A stretch of DNA of 40,840 nt from an uncultured bacterium (GTDB lineage Bacteria; Bacillota; Limnochordia; DTU080; JAAYLA01): assembly GCA_937983075.1 (NCBI GenBank), contig CALKAQ010000106.1, positions 1 to 40,840 of the forward strand, read 5' to 3'. Every line of letters begins with the position of its first letter. The stretch's first letter is position 1. Under the pieces are notes generated by a model. That model searched no databases and was not told where the DNA came from. It saw nothing but the letters and a program-made list of their open reading frames with translations. Made by a program: the position numbers and the translations under genes. Of the stretch, positions 23,146 through 31,588 are shown piece after piece.

Positions 23146-24476
23146 TGGAAGCGCTCCGAGACCTTTTGACCGACGCAAATGTGCGCTGGGTATTGATCGG
23201 CACGCTGCTTTTGGGCATCAGCAGCGGACTGCTCGGCTGTTTTGCCATGCTGCGGCGCCGCAGTCTGATGGGAGACGTGCTGGCACACACCGCACTGCCG
23301 GGCGTAGCGGTTGCCTTTATGCTCACGCAGACGAAATCCGTGCTGCCGCTCTTGGTAGGCGCTGTCATCGCCGGTCTTGTATCCACCGCGTGTGTCGATG
23401 TCATCACTCGTTATTCCCGCATTAAGGAGGATACTGCGCAAGGACTGGTCCTTACCGTCTTTTTCGGCGTCGGCGTTGTGCTGCTCACCCATGTCGCCCG
23501 CACCGGAGCGGCGGGGCAATCCGGTCTCAATCGCTTCCTTTTTGGGCAGGCTGCGTCGCTCATCGGCAACGACGTCAAAGTGATCGCCGTTGCAGCCGTG
23601 ATTCTTACGGTGCTCATCGTCGCCTTCTTCAAGGAGTTCAAGCTGCTGGCGTTTGATCGGGGCTTTGGCGAGGGAATGGGCATCAACATGCTCGCACTTG
23701 ACCGCCTGCTCATGTTGATGGTCGTGGTCGGTGTCTCCATCGGCCTGCAGGCGGTCGGTGTCGTGTTGATGTCTTCCTTGCTCGTCACTCCGGCAGCCGC
23801 GGCGCGTTATTGGACCGACCGGCTCGAACACATGCTGCTGCTGGCTGCTGCATTCGGCGGTGTGTCGGGAATCGTGGGAACCGTTGTGAGTCTGTTTGGC
23901 ACGCGTCTTGCCACCGGTCCCTTGATCGTATTGGCAGCAACCGGGCTTTTCGTTCTGTCGCTGATATTCGGCAGCCGGAGAGGCTTGCTGCGCAAAGTGT
24001 TGCATCAGTTGCGTGTACGTGATCGGGTAGCGCGGGAAAACTTGCTGCGTGTGCTCTACGAGACATACGAAACGACCGGAGTCGATCGCGGCGCCGAGGG
24101 ATTTGCACGGCATCCTGTCCCGGAAACCGTCTTGGCGGTGCGAATGGGGTTGCGTCCCCGAACGCTGCGCCGTGTTGTCCGGATCGCCGAACGCTTCGGC
24201 TGGTTGACCGTCCAGCGTGCTGCCGGTGATCCGAACGTAGGGCGTTTGATCATGTTGACCAACGAGGGTCTCGCCGAGGCGCAGCAAGTGACACGCCGCC
24301 ATCGCCTGTGGGAAATGTACTTGATGTACGAGGCGGATTTCGCCGTCGACCACGTCGACAGGGATGCCGATGACATCGAACATTATCTTCCGCCCGACGT
24401 TGTGGAGGAGCTGGAGCGTCGGCTGCAGATGGAAGGGCGTGAACCCATTGTCCCCCCGTCGGTGCATCCGCTGTAA
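23145..24476 (+). CDS. Metal ABC permease fused to a DtxR/MntR-like domain
   Basis: 443 residues, well above the 280-300 usual for this permease family. Residues 1-275 are the ZnuB/MntB-type permease with about eight helices (LLGCFAMLRRRSLMGDVLAHTALPGVAVAF, GVVLMSSLLVTPAAAARYWTDRL). A DtxR-like C-terminal part follows. Residues 277-380 look like a winged helix (PETVLAVRMGLRPRTLRRVVRIAERFGWLTVQ). Residues 371-427 match the metal-binding and dimerisation part of MntR (LTNEGLAEAQQVTRRHRLWEMYL, then DADDIEHYLPPDVVEELERRL), with His in RRHR and the EH pair of the metal site kept. Such fusions are known in a few phyla. ATG 23145 is chosen over TTG 23142 by spacing to GAGAGGGGCG. Confidence 0.88.
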   Translation: MEALRDLLTDANVRWVLIGTLLLGISSGLLGCFAMLRRRSLMGDVLAHTALPGVAVAFMLTQTKSVLPLLVGAVIAGLVSTACVDVITRYSRIKEDTAQGLVLTVFFGVGVVLLTHVARTGAAGQSGLNRFLFGQAASLIGNDVKVIAVAAVILTVLIVAFFKEFKLLAFDRGFGEGMGINMLALDRLLMLMVVVGVSIGLQAVGVVLMSSLLVTPAAAARYWTDRLEHMLLLAAAFGGVSGIVGTVVSLFGTRLATGPLIVLAATGLFVLSLIFGSRRGLLRKVLHQLRVRDRVARENLLRVLYETYETTGVDRGAEGFARHPVPETVLAVRMGLRPRTLRRVVRIAERFGWLTVQRAAGDPNVGRLIMLTNEGLAEAQQVTRRHRLWEMYLMYEADFAVDHVDRDADDIEHYLPPDVVEELERRLQMEGREPIVPPSVHPL

Positions 24477-24507
24477 GCTACCAATAAAATAAAGAAGGTG
24501 TACACCA

Positions 24508-25404
24508 ATGATGATTGAGGATTTTTGGGTTCTGCTCACGGCGAGCTTGGTGGCAAGCAGCTGCGGTTTTATCGGCAGCTTCCTCGTATTGCGCAAGATG
24601 GCCATGGTGGGCGACGCCATCAGCCACTCCGTGCTGCTCGGCATCGTGCTGGCTTTTCTGTTGACGCAGCAATTAGGCGGCATCGCCATGTTCATTGGGG
24701 CAGCGCTCATGGGCTTGTTCACTACGTTTGTCATTCAGCTGCTCCACCAAGGCGGAGCGCAGGAGGACGCCGCCATCGGCGTGACGTTTACGGGCCTCTT
24801 CGCTTTGGGCGTCGTGCTGCTCTCGCTGTATGCGAGCAATGTACACCTTGACACGGAGCACGTGCTGTTCGGTGAAATCGCATATGTTCCTTGGGACATT
24901 CTCGTATGGAACGGGATCGAGCTCGGGCCCCGGGCTGTGTGGACCGTTGGTGGTGCTTTTCTCCTAACGTTGGTCGTCACTGGGCTGTTCTTCAAGGAAT
25001 TTAAGCTGTGCGCGTTTGATCCGGCCTACGCTTTGACGCTGGGCATTCCTGTGACGTTGTTCCATTATGTGCAGATGACGTTGGTTTCTCTCACGACGGT
25101 GGCCGCATTTGACAGCGTGGGGGCGGTTCTCGGCGTTGCCATGCTCATTGTCCCTGGAGCGACGGCATATCTCCTTACCGACAAGCTCGAACGCATGCTG
25201 TTGCTGAGCGTCGTCGTCGGCGTGCTGAGTGCCGTGCTGGGCTACGGATTTGCCGTTTGGCTCGACGTTTCCATTTCCGGAGCGATGGCTTCGGCAGCCG
25301 GCTTCGTGTTTGCACTGGCCTTTCTATTTTCGCCCCGCAGCGGGATCATTCCGACGGCGTGGCGGCGCCGGCGTGTTCTCAGCGGAGATGGAGCAGAAGC
25401 TTAG
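24508..25404 (+). CDS. Metal ABC transporter permease (second subunit)
   Basis: The 298-residue second membrane subunit, homologous to the permease part of the previous gene but with no regulator domain. It has IGSFLVLRKMAMVGDAISHSVLLGIVLAFLL near the start and VGAVLGVAMLIVPGATAYLLTDKLERML, the conserved cytoplasmic coupling region. GAAGGTG precedes ATG 24508, 31 bases after the previous stop. A heterodimer of the two permeases with the ATPase and binding protein is expected. Last gene of the operon; a strong terminator follows. Confidence 0.92.
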   Translation: MMIEDFWVLLTASLVASSCGFIGSFLVLRKMAMVGDAISHSVLLGIVLAFLLTQQLGGIAMFIGAALMGLFTTFVIQLLHQGGAQEDAAIGVTFTGLFALGVVLLSLYASNVHLDTEHVLFGEIAYVPWDILVWNGIELGPRAVWTVGGAFLLTLVVTGLFFKEFKLCAFDPAYALTLGIPVTLFHYVQMTLVSLTTVAAFDSVGAVLGVAMLIVPGATAYLLTDKLERMLLLSVVVGVLSAVLGYGFAVWLDVSISGAMASAAGFVFALAFLFSPRSGIIPTAWRRRRVLSGDGAEA

Positions 25405-25480
25405 CGTCCCGTACCGGTTTTTGATTACGCAAGCCCTGTCTGCGGACGCTGAAATGAGGGCTCAGATGTAAAACATACGG

Positions 25481-25519
25481 CTCCTCAAGTGATCCGTGGA
25501 TCACTTGAGGAGTTTTTTT
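25481..25519 (+). terminator. Intrinsic terminator of the metal-transport operon
   Basis: A 15-bp perfect inverted repeat (CTCCTCAAGTGATCC and its complement) around a tiny loop is followed by seven T. Classic rho-independent terminator. Confidence 0.92.
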
Positions 25520-25646
25520 AAATTCATTGACTGGACCAGAAGGATTCTTAAAAAGACGGGGAGAATGGTCGTGGAAAGTGTAGTAATACTCAGTTTAAAA
25601 TACTATCATAACATCATTTTGATCGATGGAGAAGGAGGATGATGAA

Positions 25647-26365
25647 TTGAAATCGTGAAAGCGGTGGTTGGCGTCGTTGGTAGTTCCTGTCGTCCTCATG
25701 CTGGCGGCGTGCAGCGAACCGGCAACAATTATGGCGTAGACGGGAACTTGAATCAAGCAACGCCAGAACAGCGAGGCACTCAACATCGGCATATCCTCAT
25801 CCACGTGGATCCAGACAAAACGTATGAGTTTCAAATACTGCTGAAGGGACAGGGGAACGAATTTGTCATTGCATTCGGTGGCACGGTAGACACCCGAAGT
25901 ACAGCCTCTCCACAGTGGATTCGAGTCGAAGCGGGACATGAAAGGGCGGTTGTTTCGTGGGCGAAGACCTTCGGCGCTGCGAGTTACATCGTCGAGCGCG
26001 CTGATGTCGAGTCGGATGCGGGTTTTCAAACGATCGCCACAACGAGTGGAATGGAATACATCGATCATGAAGTTGTGAGTGGAAAAACATACACCTAGAG
26101 GGTGCACAGCGTCGACCCGGCCGGCAACTCTACTGAACCGTCCCCTGCCGTCCGTGTCACCGCTCCCGTCAATTTCATTGTTAACGGATCGTTTGAAGAA
26201 GTTGAAAACGGCTTGCTGATTGGTTGGCGTACTCACGTTTGGCCAAACAACTACTACAGAGTACTTGCTCTTATGGGCGGCTCGGGATTGTCAACGGGAA
26301 CTGCCTGGTACGATGGCTTTGCCCTCATACCCTATGTCGTTGCGGATAGCCGAGATAACGGATGA
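25647..26365 (+). pseudogene. Decayed lipoprotein with fibronectin-III-like and CBM-like parts
   Basis: Remains of a secreted lipoprotein. AAGGAGG is eight bases before TTG 25647, which opens MKS-stop-KRWLASLVVPVVLMLAACSEP, a lipoprotein signal with lipobox LAAC but a TGA at codon 4 (25656) and a TAG at 25737. The frame then shifts. Frame 2 continues through a fibronectin-III-like domain (WIRVEAGHERAVVSWAKTF, then YIVERADVE) to an in-frame TAG at 26096, where the domain should read YTYRV. The frame resumes as RVHSVDPAGNSTEPSP and a CBM-like C-terminus. There NGSFEEVENGLLIGW joins directly to LALMGGSGLSTGTAWYDG, so about 80 residues of the domain are deleted. Compared with the intact neighbour at 26398 this gene is clearly dead. 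Confidence 0.85.
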
Positions 26366-26397
26366 GTTCAGAATCATACGATGAGGAGGACAACCTG

Positions 26398-27201
26398 ATG
26401 AAAAAAGTCAACCTATTGCGCTTGCTTTCACTCGCTGCACTCGGCTTGACCTTAATAGTTGCAGGATGCCTGGATATCAGCAAGTTTTCCGATTCGCCGG
26501 TACAGGTTGCCGTAGCGGCTGTCGATCAAAACGGTGATCCCATTACGGATGCTTTTGTCATGCTGTTTGGCCCAGCTTCTTACGAGGCTTCGGTCGACGC
26601 CAATGGTGTAGCTCAGTTTGATTCCGTCGAACCGGGCAACTATGAACTGTTTGTTTATTCGCCGCGTGGTTTGGTGCGCAGCGTCAATGCTCCCATTTGG
26701 GGCGGCAAGCCGGCGAATTTCACCATCACGGTAAGCGAAGAACATAATCTGGTATTCAACCCTGTATTCGCCGAGTTGGACGGCAACAACATGCCCGTGG
26801 GTTGGCATACACCCATTTGGGCCGGAGAGGCTGAGTTTTGGGTAGAGATCGGCACCGGGCCCTTCGGGGAAAACGTAGCCGTGGTACACGCACCTGATGG
26901 GGTGGACGGCGGATGGGGCCAATATATCCCGGTGCAAAGAAATAGGACTTATCGACTCAGTGGTTGGGTGCGCGCGGAAAACTTCAGTCGTGACACCGGT
27001 TTTGGCGCTCAGTATAGCATCGACGAAATTGGCCAGAGCTCGGTGACGCCTTCCGTGACCGGCGATGAGTGGATATTTGTTTCCAGCACGATTAATAGTG
27101 GGAACCGCGACTCGCTGCGGGTCCTCACATTGGTTGGCGGATGGGGCAAGAGCTCGGGTACGTTTTACTTTACCGGAGTCTCCTTGGTCCCGCTAAATTA
27201 G
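26398..27201 (+). CDS. Lipoprotein with carboxypeptidase-regulatory-like and CBM-like domains
   Basis: 267 residues. The signal (MKKVNLLRLLSLAALGLTLIVAGC) ends in a lipobox (LIVAGC), so the protein is lipid-anchored outside. Residues 35-110 form a carboxypeptidase-regulatory-like Ig domain (AAVDQNGDPITDAFVMLFGP, VEPGNYELFVYSPRG). Residues 118-267 form a CBM4/9-like jelly-roll domain (NPVFAELDGNNMPVGWHTPIW, then NRTYRLSGWVRAENF and LTLVGGWGKSSGTFYFTGVSL). GAGGAGGA precedes ATG 26398. The same C-terminal domain is found in the pseudogene and in the 1026-residue ThuA protein. Likely binds a polysaccharide; ligand unknown. Confidence 0.78.
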   Translation: MKKVNLLRLLSLAALGLTLIVAGCLDISKFSDSPVQVAVAAVDQNGDPITDAFVMLFGPASYEASVDANGVAQFDSVEPGNYELFVYSPRGLVRSVNAPIWGGKPANFTITVSEEHNLVFNPVFAELDGNNMPVGWHTPIWAGEAEFWVEIGTGPFGENVAVVHAPDGVDGGWGQYIPVQRNRTYRLSGWVRAENFSRDTGFGAQYSIDEIGQSSVTPSVTGDEWIFVSSTINSGNRDSLRVLTLVGGWGKSSGTFYFTGVSLVPLN

Positions 27202-27226
27202 TTCGTGTTATGGACTGACAGGTTGA

Positions 27227-27261
27227 GCGAGACCGCTATTCGTTGAAGCGGTCTCGCTTTT
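27227..27261 (+). terminator. Intrinsic terminator after the lipoprotein gene
   Basis: An 11-bp stem (GCGAGACCGCT and its complement) with a nine-base loop is followed by four T. Confidence 0.85.
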
Positions 27262-27354
27262 CCGTGTTAAGCTGTCGGGAAGGAAAAGCGCCTATACAAA
27301 TACAATTCTACTAGGGCGCGGATATGTCCGCAGACATTGTTAGGAGGATGAGAC

Positions 27355-28266
27355 ATGCTCAAGCGACGCAGGCTGCCGCTTATCATGCTGGCTGCTGTCA
27401 CCGTGTTGGCTTTCGGGGCGATTTTTGCCGCCATGGCCAATGAAGGCGAAAAGATTCAGTTTCGTTTTGTCGTGCCGGAAAATCAAACGTTGGTCTATGA
27501 AACCGTCACGAAGCTCACCATGAATCTCGGCGAGGCTTTGGGAATCCCCATGCCGGGTCAAACGGTCGAAGAACGGGAGGTCTACAGCCTCGAATTTGGC
27601 GAAACGCAGGCCGACGGAACGACGCCGTTTGTCTTCCGCATCCGTGACATTGTGATTGACGGTATCAATCTGGCTGATGTGTTTGGTGAAGACGCTCCGG
27701 AATTTCTGCTGGAATTCTCCGGTGTCATGAATGCCCGAGGTGGCATCGAACAGATCAGCTTTGGCGAATATAATGAGCTCTACGATGAGCTCGGCATTGA
27801 TATGAACGCAATGCTGAGAGACCTCGTTGTACCTTACCCCGATGAGCCGGTGGCAATTGGGGATTCTTGGTACGTCGAAGACACCATTCCGTTCGACGGA
27901 ATTCCCGAAATGGGACGTTTTGACGTTGAGGTTGAGGCCACTTATACTCTTGTCGCTGTCGATGCCGCGGCGAATACGGCGACCATCAAGTCGGATGTCA
28001 AAGGATTCGTCGAATTCGAAGTGCGAATCACTCCGGATGAAGAGCCGACGCTGCCGGGAGACATGATTATGCATATCGTCATCGAAATCGATGGTGAGGG
28101 CACCTCGGTTATTGATTTGGCGACCGGTCAGCTCATTGCTTCTGAGGCCTTCCTGACTCAATTGATGGGGATGAACATCTCCATGCCGGGTATGCCGGGA
28201 GCTGAAGAGACTGTGACCATGCCGATCGACATGGAAGTCAACGTGCGGTTGATCGACTGGCGGTAA
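27355..28266 (+). CDS. Secreted protein of unknown function
   Basis: 303 residues with a signal peptide (about 1-28, LPLIMLAAVTVLAFGAIFAAMA) and no lipobox. The mature part is acidic and beta-rich, with a repeating amphipathic strand pattern (IQFRFVVPENQTLVYETVTKLTMNLG, DVEVEATYTLVAVDAAANTATIKSDVKG, MIMHIVIEIDGEGTSVIDLATGQLI) that resembles large barrel-like secreted domains of unknown function in other bacteria. AGGAGGA lies six to seven bases before ATG 27355. Monocistronic between two terminators. I do not recognise a named family. Confidence 0.7.
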   Translation: MLKRRRLPLIMLAAVTVLAFGAIFAAMANEGEKIQFRFVVPENQTLVYETVTKLTMNLGEALGIPMPGQTVEEREVYSLEFGETQADGTTPFVFRIRDIVIDGINLADVFGEDAPEFLLEFSGVMNARGGIEQISFGEYNELYDELGIDMNAMLRDLVVPYPDEPVAIGDSWYVEDTIPFDGIPEMGRFDVEVEATYTLVAVDAAANTATIKSDVKGFVEFEVRITPDEEPTLPGDMIMHIVIEIDGEGTSVIDLATGQLIASEAFLTQLMGMNISMPGMPGAEETVTMPIDMEVNVRLIDWR

Positions 28267-28295
28267 ATGCATACAGCGTAGAACCGACTGTTTTG

Positions 28296-28341
28296 CTCCC
28301 CTGGTGTCGCTTTTGGCGCGACTCCAGGGGAGTTTATTTTT
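28296..28341 (+). terminator. Intrinsic terminator
   Basis: CTCCCCTGG (28296-28304) pairs with CCAGGGGAG (28324-28332), with an inner GTCGC/GCGAC stem, followed by TTTATTTTT. It ends the secreted-protein gene. Confidence 0.9.
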
Positions 28342-28365
28342 GAATGAATTGCATCGTATCAAGGG

Positions 28366-28402
28366 AGTGCCTGCCTATGAGAACGGCGGGCACTTTCTTT
28401 TT
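28366..28402 (+). terminator. Second intrinsic terminator in tandem
   Basis: AGTGCCTGCC and GGCGGGCACT form a ten-pair stem (one wobble) followed by TTCTTTTT. It lies only 25 bases after the previous terminator and has no gene between. Confidence 0.85.
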
Positions 28403-28614
28403 GCTGCGTGCCAAATTCTCCGAAAAAATTTTCCGGAACAAGAAGGAAAATCGAGCAACGGGCGTAATTATATGTACAACAATAATACAATTTAAAGCAA
28501 AATCGTATTATCATCATATGATTACCCTGATTACGCATCAGCTGAAGTGGCGTGAAACAATGTAGATTAAAAATCGTATCATCGTACCTTTTGGCCGTTT
28601 TCTGGAAATGGTTA
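28403..28614. other. AT-rich gap before the LIV operon
   Basis: No gene is supported. The stretch is clearly richer in A and T than its surroundings and probably holds the promoter. ATAATAC (28482-28488) and GTATTAT (28505-28511) form an inverted repeat with 16 bases between. AAATCGTATTATCATCAT is partly repeated downstream as AAAATCGTATCATCGTAC. These may be sites for the GntR-type regulator at 40153; no clear -35/-10 pair could be assigned. Confidence 0.4.
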
Positions 28615-28720
28615 GTGCTCGGTGCGAGAACTCAGGTCTCACAATGGCTTCGCTTAGAGCATCGTTGCGTGGCCACCGGGCGTGAGGGCAAAGGGGGGAT
28701 GCCCGGCAGATAGAGCGCAA
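28615..28720 (+). ncRNA. Possible structured leader of the LIV operon
   Basis: Two nested folds are visible. GTGCTC (28615-28620) can close with GAGCAT (28657-28662) around TGCGAGA/TCTCACA (28623-28629, 28637-28643, one mismatch). TTGCG (28665-28669) can close with CGCAA (28716-28720) around CCGGGC (28676-28681) and GCCCGG (28701-28706). I match it to no known riboswitch. Confidence 0.35.
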
Positions 28721-28795
28721 TCGGGTTGGGAAGAACAGGTTTCGCAGTTCGGGAGGTTTTTTCGACGATCACATTCTGACAAGGAGGGGTTAGCT

Positions 28796-30061
28796 ATGAA
28801 AAAGTTGTTTTATGCGATTCATGTTGCCGTTTTGATGGCATTGCTTGTGGCCGGTTCCGCTTTCGCTCAAAGCGCTGATCCCATCAAGATCGGTGTCATG
28901 CTGCCGCTGACCGGCGTCTATGCTTCCGGGGGCGAGGACGGCATGGTCAGCGTCAGGCTGGCGGTAGAGGCCGTCGGTGGTGAAATTGCCGGTCGCCCGA
29001 TCGAATTGATTTTCGAAGACAGCGCAGCCGATCCTGAAAAAGCGCTTGAAGCGTTGGAACGGCTTGTGACACGTGAAGGTGTTCAGCTTGTACTCGGACC
29101 GCTTTCCAGCGGAGCTGGCTTGGCCGTAAAGGAAAGTGCCGGCAAATATCCCGACACTACGATCATCATCGCAGGTGCAGCAGCGGATGAGATCACGTTG
29201 CGTGACATCCAACCGAACGTCTTCCGCACCACGTACACCGGTTCGCAGGTCATGTTCCCGTTTGGCCGGTTCGCATATGAAGAACTCGGTTATCGGAGAA
29301 TCGTCACCCTTGCAGCTGACTACTCGTTCCCCTACTCGCAAATTGCGGGTTTTGCTTCCGGCTTTATCGCTGCAGGCGGTGAAATCACCAACCGCATCTG
29401 GGTCCCGCTCGGAACTTCCAACTACGCCTCCATCATGCCTCAATTGGTGGCAGCCAACGCCGATGCCATCTTTATCGGCTTGGGCGGTACGGATGCGATC
29501 AACTTCTTGAATCAGGCCGACACCGTCGGTTTGCTCGACCGGGTTGAAATTCTCGGCGGAACCATCATGGTTGACCCGACGGTGCTGCAGACGGCAGGTG
29601 AACTCGTCGAAGGCGTCTACACGGGTTCGCACTTCTCGCAAAACCTGACACACGACGAGTTCGTGAAGTTTGACCAAGCCTTCCGTGCGGCGACGAACAA
29701 TCGTGTTCCCTCTCTCTTCGCCGCTGACTACTACATTGCCGCTGAAGTCGCCTTGGCCGCTCTCGAAGCGGTAAACGGCAACATTGAAGACCAAGCGGCG
29801 TTCCGCGAGGCGCTCAAGGGCATCGAAATGATGACGGCCCGCGGTCCGTTGAAGTTCGACGACTACCACCAGGTCGTTTTGACGACGTACATCACCCAAG
29901 TGCAAAAGGTGGATGGCGAGTACCGCAACGTCGTCATTTACGAGTATCCCGATTCCACGCAGTTCGGTCCGTTCGATCCCGAATGGTATATTGCACAGCC
30001 GGCCCCCGACCGGACCAATCCGACGGCGGAAGCCATTTTGAACGCCGTCTACGCCGATTAG
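28796..30061 (+). CDS. LIV-type ABC transporter substrate-binding protein
   Basis: A 421-residue periplasmic-binding-fold protein (Peripla_BP_6 / LivJ-LivK type). Signal peptide MKKLFYAIHVAVLMALLVAGSAFA is followed by DPIKIGVMLPLTGVYASGGEDGMVSVRLAVEAVGGEIAGRPIELIFEDSAADPEKALE, the canonical first lobe. The family binds branched-chain amino acids but also amides, urea, aromatic acids and other small compounds, so the ligand is open. AAGGAGGGG lies before ATG 28796; the frame from 28682 is not supported. There is no lipobox. First gene of a long operon that includes the complete transporter and catabolic genes. Confidence 0.92.
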   Translation: MKKLFYAIHVAVLMALLVAGSAFAQSADPIKIGVMLPLTGVYASGGEDGMVSVRLAVEAVGGEIAGRPIELIFEDSAADPEKALEALERLVTREGVQLVLGPLSSGAGLAVKESAGKYPDTTIIIAGAAADEITLRDIQPNVFRTTYTGSQVMFPFGRFAYEELGYRRIVTLAADYSFPYSQIAGFASGFIAAGGEITNRIWVPLGTSNYASIMPQLVAANADAIFIGLGGTDAINFLNQADTVGLLDRVEILGGTIMVDPTVLQTAGELVEGVYTGSHFSQNLTHDEFVKFDQAFRAATNNRVPSLFAADYYIAAEVALAALEAVNGNIEDQAAFREALKGIEMMTARGPLKFDDYHQVVLTTYITQVQKVDGEYRNVVIYEYPDSTQFGPFDPEWYIAQPAPDRTNPTAEAILNAVYAD

Positions 30062-30081
30062 TAAAGAGGTGGAGATCCAAC

Positions 30082-30849
30082 ATGGCAACCTCGAACTGTG
30101 CCGTCTCCATTCGGGGAGTCAGCAAGTCATTCGGAGGTGTTCATGCCGTCCGCGACGTCTCGTTCGACGTCGCGGACGGTGAACGCCGGGTTTTAATCGG
30201 TACGAACGGTGCCGGCAAAACAACGCTGTTCAATCTGGTGGCGGGCGATTTGCGGGTCACCAAAGGTGAAATCTACGTTTTCGGCACGAACGTTACACGC
30301 TTTCCGGTGCATAAGCGTGCCCGGCTGGGCATGAAACGGACGTATCAAACGTCAGCGCTGTTCAACGGACTCAGCGTGCGTGAAAACATCTATCTCGCTT
30401 TCTTGGGAGAGCAGTCGTTTTGGTCGCATTTGAATTTCTTCAAGAAGAATACATCCCGCACGTCGTGGGCTGAACGGATTGAAGCGCTTGTCGAGCAGGT
30501 GGGACTTTCCGACCGGATCGATGACAAGGCAGGCAGCTTGTCGCACGGTGAGCGTCGTCAGTTGGAAATCGCGTTGGCGTTGGCGACGAAGCCGCGTGTG
30601 CTTCTGCTCGATGAGCCGGCGGCCGGCTTGTCGGTCCATGAGCGCGGAACGATGTTGGAAATTTTGCAAGGGCTCGATCGCGACATGACGCTCATTTTGA
30701 TCGAACACGACATGAGCATCGCCCTTGGGGTCGCTGATATCGTCACGGTCATGCATGAAGGAAGCGTCATCGCAGAGGGAACGCCCGACGAAATTCGAGC
30801 CAATACCCGTGTGCAAGAGATCTATCTTGGAGGGGCAGCCAGTGCCTGA
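30082..30849 (+). CDS. livG: LIV-type ABC transporter ATP-binding protein (LivG)
   Basis: A 255-residue ATPase with Walker A GTNGAGKTT, LivG-type signature LSHGERRQLEIALAL and Walker B VLLLDEPAAGLS, and the switch His in LIEHDMSIAL. It pairs with the next gene to drive import through LivH-LivM. GAGGTGG precedes ATG 30082, 20 bases after the previous stop. Its stop overlaps the LivF start by eight bases. Confidence 0.93.
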   Translation: MATSNCAVSIRGVSKSFGGVHAVRDVSFDVADGERRVLIGTNGAGKTTLFNLVAGDLRVTKGEIYVFGTNVTRFPVHKRARLGMKRTYQTSALFNGLSVRENIYLAFLGEQSFWSHLNFFKKNTSRTSWAERIEALVEQVGLSDRIDDKAGSLSHGERRQLEIALALATKPRVLLLDEPAAGLSVHERGTMLEILQGLDRDMTLILIEHDMSIALGVADIVTVMHEGSVIAEGTPDEIRANTRVQEIYLGGAASA

Positions 30850-31555
30850 GCCGATTTTGGAAGTCAACGATTTGCACGTGTACTACGGCAGCAGCCACAT
30901 TTTGCAAGGCACGACGTTTGCCATGGAAGACAACTTGTTCACGCTGATCGGGCGCAACGGGATGGGGAAGACAACACTGGTGAAGGCGATCATGGGACTC
31001 GTCCCCATACGTTCCGGCAGCATTACTTTTCAAGGCAAACAGCTCGTCGGGCTCAAACCGCACCAAATCGCCCGCCTCGGGATTGGCTATGTGCCGCAAG
31101 GCCGGAACCTCTTTCCTTCGTTGACCGTCGATGAACATTTGCGCATGGCGGCCCGCAGCAGAAACGGCGTGCGAGATTGGACGCCCGAGCGAGTGTACGA
31201 GCTGTTTCCACGCCTTGCGGAACGCAAACGGCAATCGGGAACCAATTTGTCGGGCGGTGAGCAGCAAATGCTCGCCATCGGGCGTGCATTGGTCACCAAT
31301 CCAGCGCTGCTGATTATGGATGAACCCGCCGAGGGTCTGGCACCAGTGATTGTCGATTTGCTCATCGAAACGTGCAAACACTTGTCCGATGCCGGGATGG
31401 CGGTGTTTCTGGTGGAGCAAAACCTCCATCTGGCCGCATCGGTTGACGATACGGCGCAAGTGATGGTGACAGGCCGCATTGCTTACTCGGGCCCGTACGA
31501 AACGCTGCTGGAGAGTCCGCAAATGCGTGAACAGTACTTGGGTGTAGGTGCTTAA
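30842..31555 (+). CDS. livF: LIV-type ABC transporter ATP-binding protein (LivF)
   Basis: A 237-residue ATPase. It has the LivF hallmarks: LEVNDLHVYYGSSHILQG, Walker A GRNGMGKTT, GIGYVPQGRNLFPSLTVDEHL, signature LSGGEQQMLAIGRAL and Walker B LLIMDEPAEGLAP. The start is GTG 30842 with GGAGGGG upstream; it overlaps the previous stop by eight bases, so translation is coupled. Upstream in-frame starts are not supported. Confidence 0.93.
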   Translation: MPEPILEVNDLHVYYGSSHILQGTTFAMEDNLFTLIGRNGMGKTTLVKAIMGLVPIRSGSITFQGKQLVGLKPHQIARLGIGYVPQGRNLFPSLTVDEHLRMAARSRNGVRDWTPERVYELFPRLAERKRQSGTNLSGGEQQMLAIGRALVTNPALLIMDEPAEGLAPVIVDLLIETCKHLSDAGMAVFLVEQNLHLAASVDDTAQVMVTGRIAYSGPYETLLESPQMREQYLGVGA

Positions 31556-31588
31556 AGCGGTGACACCGGGGAAGAGGGGCGACACTCG

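Noticed and set aside
22743..24734. 663-codon open frame on the minus strand across the metal permease genes
   Set aside because: It is antisense to well-supported genes, has no protein family features and arises from codon bias. The same holds for 35158-36516, 28790-30088, 30767-31963 and 21354-22310 on the minus strand.
25656..25658. TGA read as Trp in the pseudogene signal peptide
   Set aside because: Several intact genes in the window end in TGA, so the code is standard; the other lesions show the gene is dead.
28565..28795. tRNA or known riboswitch in the gap before the LIV operon
   Set aside because: No T-loop, anticodon arm or known riboswitch core was found; only generic stems are present.
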